64,000 bases of DNA from Actinobacteria bacterium IMCC25003 (GTDB lineage: Bacteria; Actinomycetota; Actinomycetes; Nanopelagicales; Nanopelagicaceae): NCBI GenBank assembly GCA_002284855.1, contig CP015603.1:1-64000 (forward strand), in the 5' to 3' direction. The stretch's first letter is position 1. The number at the start of each line of letters is the position of its first letter. Positions 18,001 through 27,487 of the stretch are shown here, one piece after another. The notes beneath the pieces are model-generated. The model saw only the letters and a list, made by a program, of their open reading frames with translations. It did not search any database and was not told the origin of the DNA. The position numbers were made by a program, and so were the translations under genes.

Positions 18001-19004
18001 GTCCACGCGAATACGACGAATCGGATGCACGTATCCGCCCTTCTCGCACAACGCGTAGACGTACCAAAGATCGACCTTCTCACTCAGACTCCATCACAGC
18101 TTTTGTCACCACCGTAGATCGTGGTCGCACCACCTGCGTTACCGATGATGGCGTAGTCATCACTGCTATGAAAGCCCGCGAACTCGGACCAAAATCAGTA
18201 GTTGTTGGAGATCTCGTTGAAATCGTTGGCGATGTCACTGGCACTGAAGGAACGCTGGCGCGCATCGTTACCGTCAATGAACGCACCAACTCTCTAAGTC
18301 GAACAGTTGATGATGCAGCGCGAGTAGAACGAACCATCGTTGCCAATATTGATCAGCTACTTATTGTTGTGGCATCTGCAAATCCAGAACCTCGTCGCGG
18401 ACTCATTGATCGCTTCCTCGTCAGCGCATTTCACGAGTCGATTAAGCCCATCATTGTGGTGACAAAGGTAGATGTCTCCCCCGTTCCAGATTTCATAAAA
18501 GAGTACGCCGCTCTCGGCGTTGACATCATTACAACGTCGTCCAAGAGTGAAGCTCGCGCGAAAGATGTTGCTGGAATTCTAGAAATTCTCGATGACAAGA
18601 TCTCAGTTCTCGTCGGCCACTCTGGCGTAGGTAAATCAACTCTCATCAATGATTTAGTCCCTGAGGCAGATCGCATGACAGGCGATGTCAACGATGTCAC
18701 CGGCCGCGGCCGCCACACTTCATCGAGTGCAATTGCACTTCCGCTCATTAATGGTGGCTGGATTATCGATACCCCAGGAATTCGCGCCTTTGGCCTGGCC
18801 CACCTCAATAGAGAGCGCATCATCGAATCATTCCCAGATATCTACCAAGTGACTCAAACATGCATGCCTAACTGTTCACATCACGAAGCATCGTGCGCTC
18901 TCAATCCGTGGGTTGACTCAGATCCCGCCCTCCACGATGAGCGCTTGATTAGAGTCACAAGTTTGCGCTCTCTCTTAGAGGTGAAGCCCCTCACCGACGA
19001 GTAA
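17997..19004 (+). CDS. rsgA: Small-subunit ribosome biogenesis GTPase RsgA
   Basis: Circularly permuted GTPase acting late in 30S assembly. The 335-residue protein has an OB-fold N-terminus and the permuted motif order: VTKVD (G4) first, then GHSGVGKSTLIND (G1) and DTPGIRAF (G3). At the end is a zinc-binding knuckle with CMPNCSHHEASC. The start overlaps the aroA stop, indicating coupled translation. Confidence 0.96.
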   Translation: MSPREYDESDARIRPSRTTRRRTKDRPSHSDSITAFVTTVDRGRTTCVTDDGVVITAMKARELGPKSVVVGDLVEIVGDVTGTEGTLARIVTVNERTNSLSRTVDDAARVERTIVANIDQLLIVVASANPEPRRGLIDRFLVSAFHESIKPIIVVTKVDVSPVPDFIKEYAALGVDIITTSSKSEARAKDVAGILEILDDKISVLVGHSGVGKSTLINDLVPEADRMTGDVNDVTGRGRHTSSSAIALPLINGGWIIDTPGIRAFGLAHLNRERIIESFPDIYQVTQTCMPNCSHHEASCALNPWVDSDPALHDERLIRVTSLRSLLEVKPLTDE

Positions 19005-19030
19005 TTGCTCGAGAGCGTTAGACTCGCACT

Positions 19031-19831
19031 ATGAGCACGCGACGCGGAGAAGACCTCGCACTCGCCCACCGATTAGCAGATGCGGCAGATGCAATAACGC
19101 TCTCTCGTTATCAAGCAATTGATCTGACCGTAACAACAAAGCCTGATAACACCCCTGTCACTGATGCTGATAAATCTGCTGAAGATGCAATTCGATCACT
19201 TCTTCACGCACATCGCCCCGATGATGGAATCGTTGGCGAAGAGTTTGGTACAGAAGGAACCGAGAAGAACCGTTACTGGGTTATCGATCCTATTGATGGA
19301 ACTAAGAATTTCTTGCGTGGGGTCCCGACCTGGGCAACTCTTATCGGTTTGATGGAGAGAGATGCCGATGGCGTTGAAAAAGTTGTTGTTGGTGTTGTGA
19401 GCGCCCCAGCGCTCTTCCGCCGTTGGTATGCCTTCGAAGGTGGTGGCGCATTTGTCATCGTCAATAAGGAAGTTCCCAAGAAAATAAACGTCTCTGCAAT
19501 TTCTGCTATCGAAGATGCCTCTATCTCTCACTCTGACTTTATTGGGTGGGGCGATCGTCTCGAACCATTTAATAATTTGATGAAGAGCGCTTGGCGCACT
19601 CGCGCGCATGGTGATTTCTGGTCACACATGTTGGTGGCAGAAGGGGCTGTCGAAGTTGCTGCAGAGCCTTCACTTGCGCTCTGGGATATGGCTGCGCTCG
19701 ACATTATCGTGCGCGAAGCTGGTGGACGATTTACCAATCTCGATGGCAAAGATGGATCTTTAGGTGGAAATGGACTCTCTACCAATGCCGCAATCCATGA
19801 CTACGTTATTAGCGCGCTGAATCGTAGGTAG
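19031..19831 (+). CDS. hisN: Inositol monophosphatase family, histidinol-phosphatase HisN
   Basis: Metal-dependent phosphatase of 266 residues with the family motifs: GEEFG (first metal ligands), DPIDGTKNFLRG, and WDMAALDIIVREAGG near the C-terminus. In actinobacteria the homologue next to rsgA and aroA acts as histidinol-phosphatase, the last phosphatase step of histidine synthesis. The specific function is inferred from this context. TAGACT (19019-19024) lies exactly 6 nt before the ATG with no Shine-Dalgarno. Confidence 0.85.
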   Translation: MSTRRGEDLALAHRLADAADAITLSRYQAIDLTVTTKPDNTPVTDADKSAEDAIRSLLHAHRPDDGIVGEEFGTEGTEKNRYWVIDPIDGTKNFLRGVPTWATLIGLMERDADGVEKVVVGVVSAPALFRRWYAFEGGGAFVIVNKEVPKKINVSAISAIEDASISHSDFIGWGDRLEPFNNLMKSAWRTRAHGDFWSHMLVAEGAVEVAAEPSLALWDMAALDIIVREAGGRFTNLDGKDGSLGGNGLSTNAAIHDYVISALNRR

Positions 19832-19833
19832 AT

Positions 19834-22152
19834 ATGGAAGATATCCAGATAGATCTCGCTAAGCACCGCGATTCAGACTCTGATTACTCGCCATCTGAAT
19901 CTGCGCCCTTACTTGCTCAAACTTTTGCAGTGACAGGTATGACCTGCTCGGCCTGCGTTAACAGTATTGAGCGCACTCTTAATGAGATGGATGGCGTATC
20001 TGCTTCAGTTAACTTCGCATCAGAGACCGTGCATGTACTCGCCCCAGCAAATCTGCCTGCCGAGTTAGTTATTAAGAAGATCAAAGCAGCTGGGTATGGG
20101 GCAACGCTCCTCAGCAATAACTCTGATCCAGCACTTCATCGAAAAGGTGCAGCCCGCGCACTCATTTTCGCAATTCTCTTAGCAGTGCCATCGATTGCAA
20201 TATCAATGGTTATGAGCTGGCATCCGCCAATCAACGATTGGTTAATTGCTCTCTTCAACGATTATTCAATTCCATTGCCGCCACATGCACACCATCTCTT
20301 TGCATCATGGCTCGTTCTCGTAATCAGTGCACCACTTATCTTTATCGTCGCCTTCCCGATTCACCGCGCAGCAATCAGAAATATCTTTCATCCAACGATG
20401 GATACCCTGGTTTCGCTGGGTTCACTGAGTGCATATATCTGGTCGGTTTATGCGACGTATACAGCACAAGGTGATGTCTATACCGAAGTTTCTGCCGGCG
20501 TTCTTCTCTTTGTCATTCTCGGTCGCTTCCTCGAATCGCGAGCAAAGCGCAGCGCAGGAAGCGCTCTCTCCACACTCTTAGCGCTCGGTGAGAAAGAGGT
20601 TGCTGTGCTTCGAAACGGCACTGAGGTTCTTATTCCTATCTCGCATCTTGTAATTGGTGATGAGTTTGTTGTGAAGCCAGGTACACGCATAGCAACCGAT
20701 GGCGTTGTCATTTCGGGTCAGAGCACGGTCGATAATTCCTTGATTACAGGTGAATCCACTCCCATAGAGATAAACCCGGGGATGTCTGTCATTGGATCTG
20801 CGCTCAATAACAACGGTCGCCTCATTGTGCGCGCTACTCGTATCGGTAGCGATACCGAGCTCGCCCGCATCACAGCAATGGTTGTTACTGCGCAAGGTAC
20901 GAAAGCTCCGATTCAAGCTCTCGCCGACAAGATTGCATCTATCTTTGTACCCGTTGTCACAGTTCTAGCTATTGGAACTTTTGAAGGTTGGTATTACTTC
21001 GGAGATAAATCTCTGACCTACTCAATCTCTACTGCCATTACAGTCCTTGTTATCGCCTGTCCCTGTGCACTGGGGCTAGCAACACCTGTGGCACTCCTTG
21101 TTGCATCAGGACGTGGGGCGCTGCGCGGCATTGTTATCCGCCATCCGCGCGTACTAGAAGCTTCACATTCCATTACTACGGTCGTTCTTGATAAGACTGG
21201 AACACTCACAGATGGAGCGATGAAGGTGCAACAAGTTTCAATTCCAGTATCAGCGCAGAAAGTTTTCGGCGCCTCCTTTGCGACACTTATCAATGAGAAA
21301 AGTGTGCTCTCTTCTGCTCTCGCCCTTGAAAGTCAGAGTAACCATCCAGTTTCACAAGCAATCGTCTCTTACTGCATTGCACGTGGTGCTCAGCAACTTC
21401 CTGTCACTGACTTTAATCAAACACCAGGCGTAGGGGTCGCCGGCCGTGTACGCATTGGAGATCAATCTCCGGTTGTCATCATCGGCTCGCCAGAATCAGT
21501 TGCACATAGCTCAGTTCCCTTTAATGCAGAGATTGAGAGCGCCATCCGTGATGCTCAATCTCACTCCTTTGCTGTCGCAGTTCTTGCCTGGGATGGAGTT
21601 GCGATCGCTGTCTTTGCCGCTGGTGATGTCATTAAGAAAGATGCCGCTGCAACAATCGCAGCGCTTCAGAGTAAGAAGATTGATACCTGGCTATTGACTG
21701 GCGATAACCCTGAAGCCGCTGCCAAGGTAGGAGCATCAGTCGGAATTTCCGCAGACCACATCATCGCCCTAGCTAAGCCTGAAGATAAGCTAGCCAAGAT
21801 CTCCTCTCTGCAATCTGAAGGAAAACGCGTTCTTATGGTGGGCGATGGCGTCAACGATGCGGCGGCGCTTGCGCAGGCAAATTTGAGCATTGCAATGGGA
21901 ACCGGAACTGATACTGCAATTGCGACTGCAGATATCACCATCATGCGTCCGGAACTAATGAGCGTCGTTGATGCACTTGCACTGTCGAAGCGAACACTGC
22001 GCACCATCAAAGTAAATCTAGGGTGGGCATTTGCCTACAACGCAGTTGGAATTCCTATTGCAGCAGCAGGGCTCATGTCACCGATGTATGCGGCGGCAGC
22101 CATGGCCTTAAGTAGTCTCTTTGTTGTGACTAACTCATTGCGCATTAAGTAA
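19834..22152 (+). CDS. copA: Copper-transporting P1B-type ATPase
   Basis: Copper efflux pump of 772 residues. It has an N-terminal heavy-metal-associated domain with MTCSAC (about 36-41), eight predicted membrane helices, the transmembrane CPC motif in ACPCALGLATP (about 408), the phosphorylation motif DKTGTLT (about 452) and the hinge GDGVNDAAAL. The CPC type with a CxxC HMA domain points to Cu(I). It starts 2 nt after the hisN stop, so it may be co-transcribed with hisN, a pairing without an obvious functional link. Confidence 0.93.
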   Translation: MEDIQIDLAKHRDSDSDYSPSESAPLLAQTFAVTGMTCSACVNSIERTLNEMDGVSASVNFASETVHVLAPANLPAELVIKKIKAAGYGATLLSNNSDPALHRKGAARALIFAILLAVPSIAISMVMSWHPPINDWLIALFNDYSIPLPPHAHHLFASWLVLVISAPLIFIVAFPIHRAAIRNIFHPTMDTLVSLGSLSAYIWSVYATYTAQGDVYTEVSAGVLLFVILGRFLESRAKRSAGSALSTLLALGEKEVAVLRNGTEVLIPISHLVIGDEFVVKPGTRIATDGVVISGQSTVDNSLITGESTPIEINPGMSVIGSALNNNGRLIVRATRIGSDTELARITAMVVTAQGTKAPIQALADKIASIFVPVVTVLAIGTFEGWYYFGDKSLTYSISTAITVLVIACPCALGLATPVALLVASGRGALRGIVIRHPRVLEASHSITTVVLDKTGTLTDGAMKVQQVSIPVSAQKVFGASFATLINEKSVLSSALALESQSNHPVSQAIVSYCIARGAQQLPVTDFNQTPGVGVAGRVRIGDQSPVVIIGSPESVAHSSVPFNAEIESAIRDAQSHSFAVAVLAWDGVAIAVFAAGDVIKKDAAATIAALQSKKIDTWLLTGDNPEAAAKVGASVGISADHIIALAKPEDKLAKISSLQSEGKRVLMVGDGVNDAAALAQANLSIAMGTGTDTAIATADITIMRPELMSVVDALALSKRTLRTIKVNLGWAFAYNAVGIPIAAAGLMSPMYAAAAMALSSLFVVTNSLRIK

Positions 22153-22160
22153 AGCGAGAT

Positions 22161-22892
22161 TTAGTTCGTTTCCTCTGGCTCGGGCTTCATGGTGCGCCAG
22201 ATTGAAATAGCGGCGATATAGAGCGGGAATGCACTCATTAAAATCTCTGAGATAAGTTGATGATGAATTCCTATCTCATTGGAGTAACTCCATGAGAGAT
22301 AAAAGAGATTGGCGATGTATAGAACTCCAAATGGCAAAGTGATGAATCGCAGAGCTTTCACGCGGACTATATGTGGGAATTTGAGCATCGTTAATTGAGA
22401 GAAGCAGAGAATTAAGGTGACGATTGCCACCGTATTTGGTCTCAGATCGAGCACTAAATACGTCGGCACAGCAAGGTTCCATACAGCTGGAAAACCATTG
22501 AACCAATGATCGTCAGTCTCAATATCTGTACGTGCAAACCAGAGAGCAGACATTAAGAGAATAAGTCCTGCGATAAGCGTTTGAAATTCATGAGGGAGTA
22601 GCTCGAGTCTCACAAGGAGTGCGACTGGTACAACGACGCAGGTTAAGTAATCGACGATGAGATCGAGAACATAGCCATCTACTCGTGGCGCATGAATGAC
22701 GACATCAATTTTGCGAGCAATAGGACCGTCAAGGCCGTCAAGAACCTGACAAATTACCAACCAGATAAGAGCGCCACGAATATTGCTGTCGATAACAGCC
22801 TGAAGAGCAAGGAGTCCAGCAACTGCACCACTTGCGGTCATTACATGGAGCGCGTAACCAGCTCTCTTACTCTTCTGTTCCGATGTAGCCAC
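22161..22892 (-). CDS. pcs: Phosphatidylcholine synthase-like CDP-alcohol phosphatidyltransferase
   Basis: Integral membrane enzyme of 243 residues with about eight helices. The CDP-alcohol phosphotransferase motif is present: Asp52-Gly53, Asp55-Gly56, Ala59-Arg60, then Gly73, Asp77 and Asp81. The gap between Ala-Arg and Gly is 12 residues rather than the usual 8. From memory this spacing, the opening ALHVMTASG and the DHWFNGFPAVWN segment match bacterial phosphatidylcholine synthases, which condense choline with CDP-diacylglycerol. Another head group cannot be excluded. It starts with GTG, 5 nt after TATTCT, and converges on copA. Confidence 0.72.
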   Translation of the reverse strand: MATSEQKSKRAGYALHVMTASGAVAGLLALQAVIDSNIRGALIWLVICQVLDGLDGPIARKIDVVIHAPRVDGYVLDLIVDYLTCVVVPVALLVRLELLPHEFQTLIAGLILLMSALWFARTDIETDDHWFNGFPAVWNLAVPTYLVLDLRPNTVAIVTLILCFSQLTMLKFPHIVRVKALRFITLPFGVLYIANLFYLSWSYSNEIGIHHQLISEILMSAFPLYIAAISIWRTMKPEPEETN

Positions 22893-22936
22893 ACTTTAGA
22901 ATATCTCTAAATCACTTCAGCGCCTACCATGAGCAC
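22893..22936. promoter_or_regulatory. Divergent compact promoters of pcs-like gene and membrane protein gene
   Basis: The 44-bp gap has TACCAT (22925-22930) exactly 6 nt before the ATG at 22937 on the plus strand. The minus strand has TATTCT 5 nt before the pcs GTG. No ribosome binding sites are visible. This is consistent with leaderless expression in both directions. Confidence 0.5.
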
Positions 22937-23344
22937 ATGAGGCCGCGCGATCTACTCCAATACTTAGAAGATGCTGAGGCGCGCCGCAAAGGTTTGCGCA
23001 TCTGGATATTTTTAGTTCTCGCCTGGTCTATCGCTCGGTCAATTGTTGTTGCGAAGGTCTTTGCTGAATACGGCTTAAATCCACAGCTCTACTTTGCGAT
23101 CGACTTTCTCTCATCGATTCCCTATGCCTATGCATCGGCACAATCACTTCTGGCATACATTGATAAGAAACGATTTCAATCTATTGCATGGGGTCTCGTT
23201 ACAGTCGCTGCGTTCTATCTACCTGACATCTATATTGTTATTGCATCTCGACATGTTCCGCCATCAACCTATCTAGGATTTGCACTGATTTTGGCGGTCT
23301 TATCGGTTCTGGCATATGCGCAATGGAATGAGAAAAGGCGCTGA
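22937..23344 (+). CDS. Conserved-looking small membrane protein, function unknown
   Basis: The 135-residue protein starts with a charged amphipathic segment (about 1-20), followed by four hydrophobic helices (about 22-40, 50-68, 80-100 and 107-125) and a basic tail. I do not recognise a family. It is expressed from its own compact promoter. Its stop codon lies inside a perfect 28-bp palindrome that could form a hairpin. Confidence 0.7.
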   Translation: MRPRDLLQYLEDAEARRKGLRIWIFLVLAWSIARSIVVAKVFAEYGLNPQLYFAIDFLSSIPYAYASAQSLLAYIDKKRFQSIAWGLVTVAAFYLPDIYIVIASRHVPPSTYLGFALILAVLSVLAYAQWNEKRR

Positions 23345-23359
23345 TATCAGCGCCTTTTC
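23332..23359. terminator. Perfect 28-bp palindrome at the end of the membrane protein gene
   Basis: The two 14-nt arms, 23332-23345 and 23346-23359, are perfectly complementary, with flanking A and T runs of four. On either strand the RNA gives a G+C-rich hairpin ending in UUUUC, so it could terminate transcription from both directions: the rightward gene and the leftward initiator tRNA. It overlaps the TGA stop (23342-23344). The central GCTGATATCAGC is shared with the inverted repeat at 28900-28932. Confidence 0.6.
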
Positions 23360-23373
23360 ATGCCTTACTTCAT

Positions 23374-23450
<77 letters not shown>

Positions 23451-23512
23451 TCGGAAGTGCAATTGTAGGACGCGCTAGCTACTTCTACCAAATCGGTACG
23501 GCTTGTACTGAA

Positions 23513-26317
23513 TTACTTACGTGCTTGCGCAGCAACTGCAGCCGCGATTGCTGCCTTCAATCGATCTTGTGCTCGACCATATGCAGCAAAGTCACCCTTT
23601 GCAAGAGCTGCTTGTCCATCTGCAATCGCTTGCTTCGCACTTTGTAGTGCACTTGCAAGGTCTGCTGAACTATTTGTTGTAGGTGCGTTTGATGTATTTG
23701 AGTTAGTACCAGAGTTTCCACCAAATACCTGATCAAGTGCACCCTTGAGTGAACTATCGAATCCAATTACATCACCGAAGGAGACAAGCACTTTCTGCAG
23801 AAGTGGGTAGGCAGATGCGTTACCTGTTGCGCGAACGTAGACAGGTTGTACATAGAGCAGACCATTTCCAACTGGAAGTGTGAGCAAGTTTCCAAGGACT
23901 ACATCAGAACCACCTTGACGCAAGAGCGAGAGCGCATTTGCGACATCAGGTTTTGCCTCGAAGTTAGAGGCAACCTGTGATGGACCTGCAATGTTGGTGC
24001 TTCGTGGAAGCTGAAGAACGGTGATCTTTCCGTAGTCAGCACCTGCAGTTGAATTTACTGAAGCAAATGCTGAAAGGTTCTCGCGTCCACCGCGCGGTAC
24101 AAATGGTGTTGTCAGTGAGAATGTAGGAGTTGCAGCCCCTGGCATCTGAAGCGTCATGTAATACGGTGGCTGTGCGCCAGCGTTAGCTCCGAAGGTAGAT
24201 GGGTCGCGAGGTACGCGCCAGAAATCTTGTCCGCCGTAGAACGCTGCTGCGCTCTTGACGTGATATGAACTCAAGATGTCGCGCTGTACGCGGAACATAT
24301 CTTCTGGATAGCGGATGTGCTCGAGAAGGCTCTTCGAGATCGCGCTCTTTGCCTTCACTGTATTTGGGAAGGCCTTCATCCATGTCTTGAGGACAGGATC
24401 CTTGGCATCCCATTGATACAAGGTGACTGTTCCATCGTATGCATCGACAGTCGCTTTGACTGAGTTACGGATGTAATTGACTGCCTTATTGGATTGCGCA
24501 GTAATCGATGTTGAATTTGCAGTCAGAGCATCATTAGTCGCCGTTGCAAGAGATGTGGACTTTGAATATGGGTAACCAGCACTTGTTGTGTAGCCATCGA
24601 TAATCCATGTGATCTTTCCATCGACGACAGCTGGGTATGGATCTCCATCCAAGGTGAGCCATGGAGCAACCTTGGCAACGCGCTCACGTGGTGCGCGGTT
24701 GTAGAGAATCTTTGAATCTGAGTTAATCAAGTTAGAGAGCAAGATGCGCTGTTCGCCGTATTTAATGGCAAAGAGCAACTTATTGAGAGTGCTTCCAACT
24801 GGAACTCCACCCTTACCTGTGTAGGTGTAGTTCTTCTGACCATTGGCAGATGTGTCATCTGGATAGTCGAATTCGACTGGAGAGTTGCTCTTCTTTCCAC
24901 CAATGATGGAGTAATCAGGAACGTTCTCGCCGAAGTAGATGCGAGGTTCAAACTTGCCAAGACCCTGAGTTGGTGGAAGGTCGCCCACTAGGAAGTTCGG
25001 CTTTCCATCTGCATCCACTTGGTTTCCATACGCGGCAACGAAACCAAATCCGTGTGTGTAGACAAGGTGATCGTTGATCCAGTTACGGCTTGGGTTGCCA
25101 TTAATATTGAGTTCACGAACTGCAACAACCGCATCGCGAGAAACGCCATTGACCGTGTAGCGATCTATATCGAGTGATTCTGGGAAGGTGTAATAAGGCT
25201 TAATTTGCTGGAGCTGACGGAATGTCGCAGAGAGAACGTTGGGATCCATCAAGCGAATATTTGCGATTGTTGCTGCATCTTTAGCGAGCTGTCCTGCACT
25301 CGTCGACAAAGTTGCGTTGTAATCCTGCATCTCAACGCCATTGAGGTCGTAGGCAGCACGTGTTGCATCGATATTGCGCTGAATAAATGGCGCTTCCTTC
25401 GATGATTCAGATGGCTTTACCTGGAACTGTTGAATCGCACCTGGGTAAATGCCTGCGATAAGTACAGATGAGACAACGAGAAGCGCTGTTCCAGCAGCTG
25501 GCAGGAGCCATGAGCGGCGCACAATATTGGCAAAGAAGAGAAGGGCGCAGACAACAGCGATAGCAGAGAGGATTGCCTTCGCAGGAAGTGTGGCATTGAC
25601 ATCTGTATAAGTAAGACCAGTGATCAACTTATTCTCTTTGAGAGCAAGTGAGTAACGGTCGAACCAGTAGGCAACAGACTTTAGAAGAACGATGAGTCCG
25701 AGTAGGACGGAAATTTGAACGCGTGCCGCAACCGTTGTGCGATCAGTCTGAACATTGGTGCGGATTCCGCCATACATGTAATGGATAAAGGCTGATGCAA
25801 GAGTTGCAAGGACCAAAGTTGAGATTGCCCAACCAATGATTGCCTGCCACATTGGTAAGCGGAATGCAAAGAATGAAATATCTAAACCAAATTGTGGATC
25901 TTTCACTCCAAAATCTGTGGAGTTCTTAAAGAGCATCCACTCGCGCCAGAAGACCATTCCTGAAGTTCCAGCGAAGTAGGTAAGGACTAGAACAATTCCA
26001 AGAAATACCCAACGACGAATCGGTTCGACCTGAGCGCGAAGGCGCTCGAGCCCACTGATTTCAATACTTGTGGGAACGTAGAGCGGACGACGCTTATATG
26101 CGAGATAAATATTGAGTGAAATCGTTGCAGAGGTGAGAAGACCCACAATCGCAAAGAGTTGAATCTTGGTAATCAGAACCGTCGACCAGACCGATGTGAA
26201 ATCTACCGATTTAAACCAGAGCCAATCGATGTAGTAACCGCTGAAGTAAGTGACGAGCGCACCCAGTGCGACGAGAATTGCTGCGGTAATTACAAGCGGA
26301 CTGCGATTTCTATTCAT
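23513..26317 (-). CDS. UPF0182 family large membrane protein
   Basis: The 934-residue protein has seven predicted membrane helices in the first 300 residues, then a large extracytoplasmic region of about 550 residues with many aromatic and Gly residues. An Ala/Asn/Ser-rich linker (near 865-890) leads to a short Ala-rich C-terminal helix. The architecture and the stretch SGYYIDWLWFKSVDFTSVW identify UPF0182, found throughout actinobacteria but with no established biochemical role. Its start overlaps the ylbL-like stop by 4 nt. That gene precedes it here, as in other actinobacteria. Confidence 0.93.
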   Translation of the reverse strand: MNRNRSPLVITAAILVALGALVTYFSGYYIDWLWFKSVDFTSVWSTVLITKIQLFAIVGLLTSATISLNIYLAYKRRPLYVPTSIEISGLERLRAQVEPIRRWVFLGIVLVLTYFAGTSGMVFWREWMLFKNSTDFGVKDPQFGLDISFFAFRLPMWQAIIGWAISTLVLATLASAFIHYMYGGIRTNVQTDRTTVAARVQISVLLGLIVLLKSVAYWFDRYSLALKENKLITGLTYTDVNATLPAKAILSAIAVVCALLFFANIVRRSWLLPAAGTALLVVSSVLIAGIYPGAIQQFQVKPSESSKEAPFIQRNIDATRAAYDLNGVEMQDYNATLSTSAGQLAKDAATIANIRLMDPNVLSATFRQLQQIKPYYTFPESLDIDRYTVNGVSRDAVVAVRELNINGNPSRNWINDHLVYTHGFGFVAAYGNQVDADGKPNFLVGDLPPTQGLGKFEPRIYFGENVPDYSIIGGKKSNSPVEFDYPDDTSANGQKNYTYTGKGGVPVGSTLNKLLFAIKYGEQRILLSNLINSDSKILYNRAPRERVAKVAPWLTLDGDPYPAVVDGKITWIIDGYTTSAGYPYSKSTSLATATNDALTANSTSITAQSNKAVNYIRNSVKATVDAYDGTVTLYQWDAKDPVLKTWMKAFPNTVKAKSAISKSLLEHIRYPEDMFRVQRDILSSYHVKSAAAFYGGQDFWRVPRDPSTFGANAGAQPPYYMTLQMPGAATPTFSLTTPFVPRGGRENLSAFASVNSTAGADYGKITVLQLPRSTNIAGPSQVASNFEAKPDVANALSLLRQGGSDVVLGNLLTLPVGNGLLYVQPVYVRATGNASAYPLLQKVLVSFGDVIGFDSSLKGALDQVFGGNSGTNSNTSNAPTTNSSADLASALQSAKQAIADGQAALAKGDFAAYGRAQDRLKAAIAAAVAAQARK

Positions 26318-27117
26318 GCTCCTAGGTTAGTGCAACCGCTGACGCCCCGAAAATTGGAAGTAGGGGCCTTTTGAAGGTAATCCAACGCTTCATCGAGCGT
26401 GGAAATAGCCACAACGGAGATACCTGTTACATCTCTTGCAATCTCATCGCAATTACTGCGGGAGGCGAAGAGCACAGTTGCACCAGCTTTCTTTGCAGCG
26501 ATGATCTTCTCTGAGATTCCACCAATAGGACCCACTGTGCCGTTAGCGGAGATAGTTCCAGAGCCTGCAACTTTTCTCCCTTGCAAAATATCTTCAGGAG
26601 TAAGCAAGTCGATAAGTCCGATTGTGAAAATTAAGCCACCACTTGGGCCACCGACATTGGGTAGGGAAACTTTGAGTGAGCTATCCGATAACTTCGAAGT
26701 GTCGATAGATGGATAATTTTTAGCGAGGTACTTCTTTGTTGCAGTCATTGCAGCGCTCTGAGAAACCTTCATCTCTTTGAGAGCCTTCTTCTCTTCTTTG
26801 ACTGCAGATGTGTTTCGCTTGTAAATCACTGATCGTGGAAAAACTACACACTCTGCACGCACCCAACATCCCAGCGCTTCCGCACCAAGAATCTTTGCAT
26901 CGGCAGTCGAGACCCAGATGGAGAGTAGATATATCTGACCATGAGGTGCATAGGTCCTAACATCCGCGCTCTTTACTGTGAGCACCTTAGGAAAGAGTGG
27001 GGTGCCTTCGCCCGGTTGAATGATGACGAAGTTAACGGGGGTGACGAGCGGAACGAGAAAGAGAAGTGCGAAGAAGAGAGTGAGAAGACGTGGCGTCTTA
27101 GAGAATCGAAGCGACAT
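26314..27117 (-). CDS. YlbL-like Lon-domain (S16) protease lacking the PDZ domain
   Basis: The 267-residue protein has an N-terminal membrane anchor (about 10-32), an extracytoplasmic segment, and a Lon proteolytic domain. The catalytic Ser is in GGPSGG (159) and the Lys in GISEK (204). YlbL proteins usually run to about 340 residues with a PDZ domain between the helix containing SQxAA and the Lon domain. Here only about 39 residues separate SQ (119-120) from Ser159, so the PDZ domain is missing. TAGCCT lies 6 nt before the ATG. Confidence 0.85.
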   Translation of the reverse strand: MSLRFSKTPRLLTLFFALLFLVPLVTPVNFVIIQPGEGTPLFPKVLTVKSADVRTYAPHGQIYLLSIWVSTADAKILGAEALGCWVRAECVVFPRSVIYKRNTSAVKEEKKALKEMKVSQSAAMTATKKYLAKNYPSIDTSKLSDSSLKVSLPNVGGPSGGLIFTIGLIDLLTPEDILQGRKVAGSGTISANGTVGPIGGISEKIIAAKKAGATVLFASRSNCDEIARDVTGISVVAISTLDEALDYLQKAPTSNFRGVSGCTNLGA

Positions 27118-27130
27118 AAATCGAGGCTAC

Positions 27131-27382
27131 TTAATGTGGGGTATCTGAATCTGCCTCAGATGAGGCCGGTGGGGACTCGCGGAAAGATTCTTGAAAGCGC
27201 TGGAATTGGTTCACAGATCGCGATGTTTCAGATTCAAATTTCGACTTATATTTAGAGATCCAGATGACATAGCCGATTGCACCGAAGAGGCCTACTGCAG
27301 GAACTACCCACCAGATCAGCGCAGCAAAGGCGCTAGAGCCAGCAAGGAGTTGAACACTTGTGAGCGAGGCTACAGGGGACAT
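27131..27382 (-). CDS. Small single-helix membrane protein
   Basis: The 83-residue protein has a hydrophobic region (about 10-42, one long or two short helices) followed by a hydrophilic tail rich in Ser, Glu and Gln. No family is recognised. It sits 13 nt upstream of the ylbL-like gene on the same strand and has TAGGCT exactly 6 nt before its ATG, so it is probably the first gene of the leftward operon with ylbL and UPF0182. Confidence 0.7.
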   Translation of the reverse strand: MSPVASLTSVQLLAGSSAFAALIWWVVPAVGLFGAIGYVIWISKYKSKFESETSRSVNQFQRFQESFRESPPASSEADSDTPH

Positions 27383-27487
27383 GTAAAAAGCCTAGTGCTT
27401 TCGGGAAGAAAGTGCCCACTTCGATGGTTAAAGACTGTAGATAGAGCAAGTAGATAGAATTAAACTCTTCACTGGATGGAGTAATTG

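Noticed and set aside
26317-26335. A leaderless promoter (TAACCT 6 nt before the ATG) for the UPF0182 gene
   Set aside because: The box lies within the ylbL-like coding end, and AGGAGC directly before the ATG plus a 4-nt overlap with ylbL make coupled translation the simpler reading.
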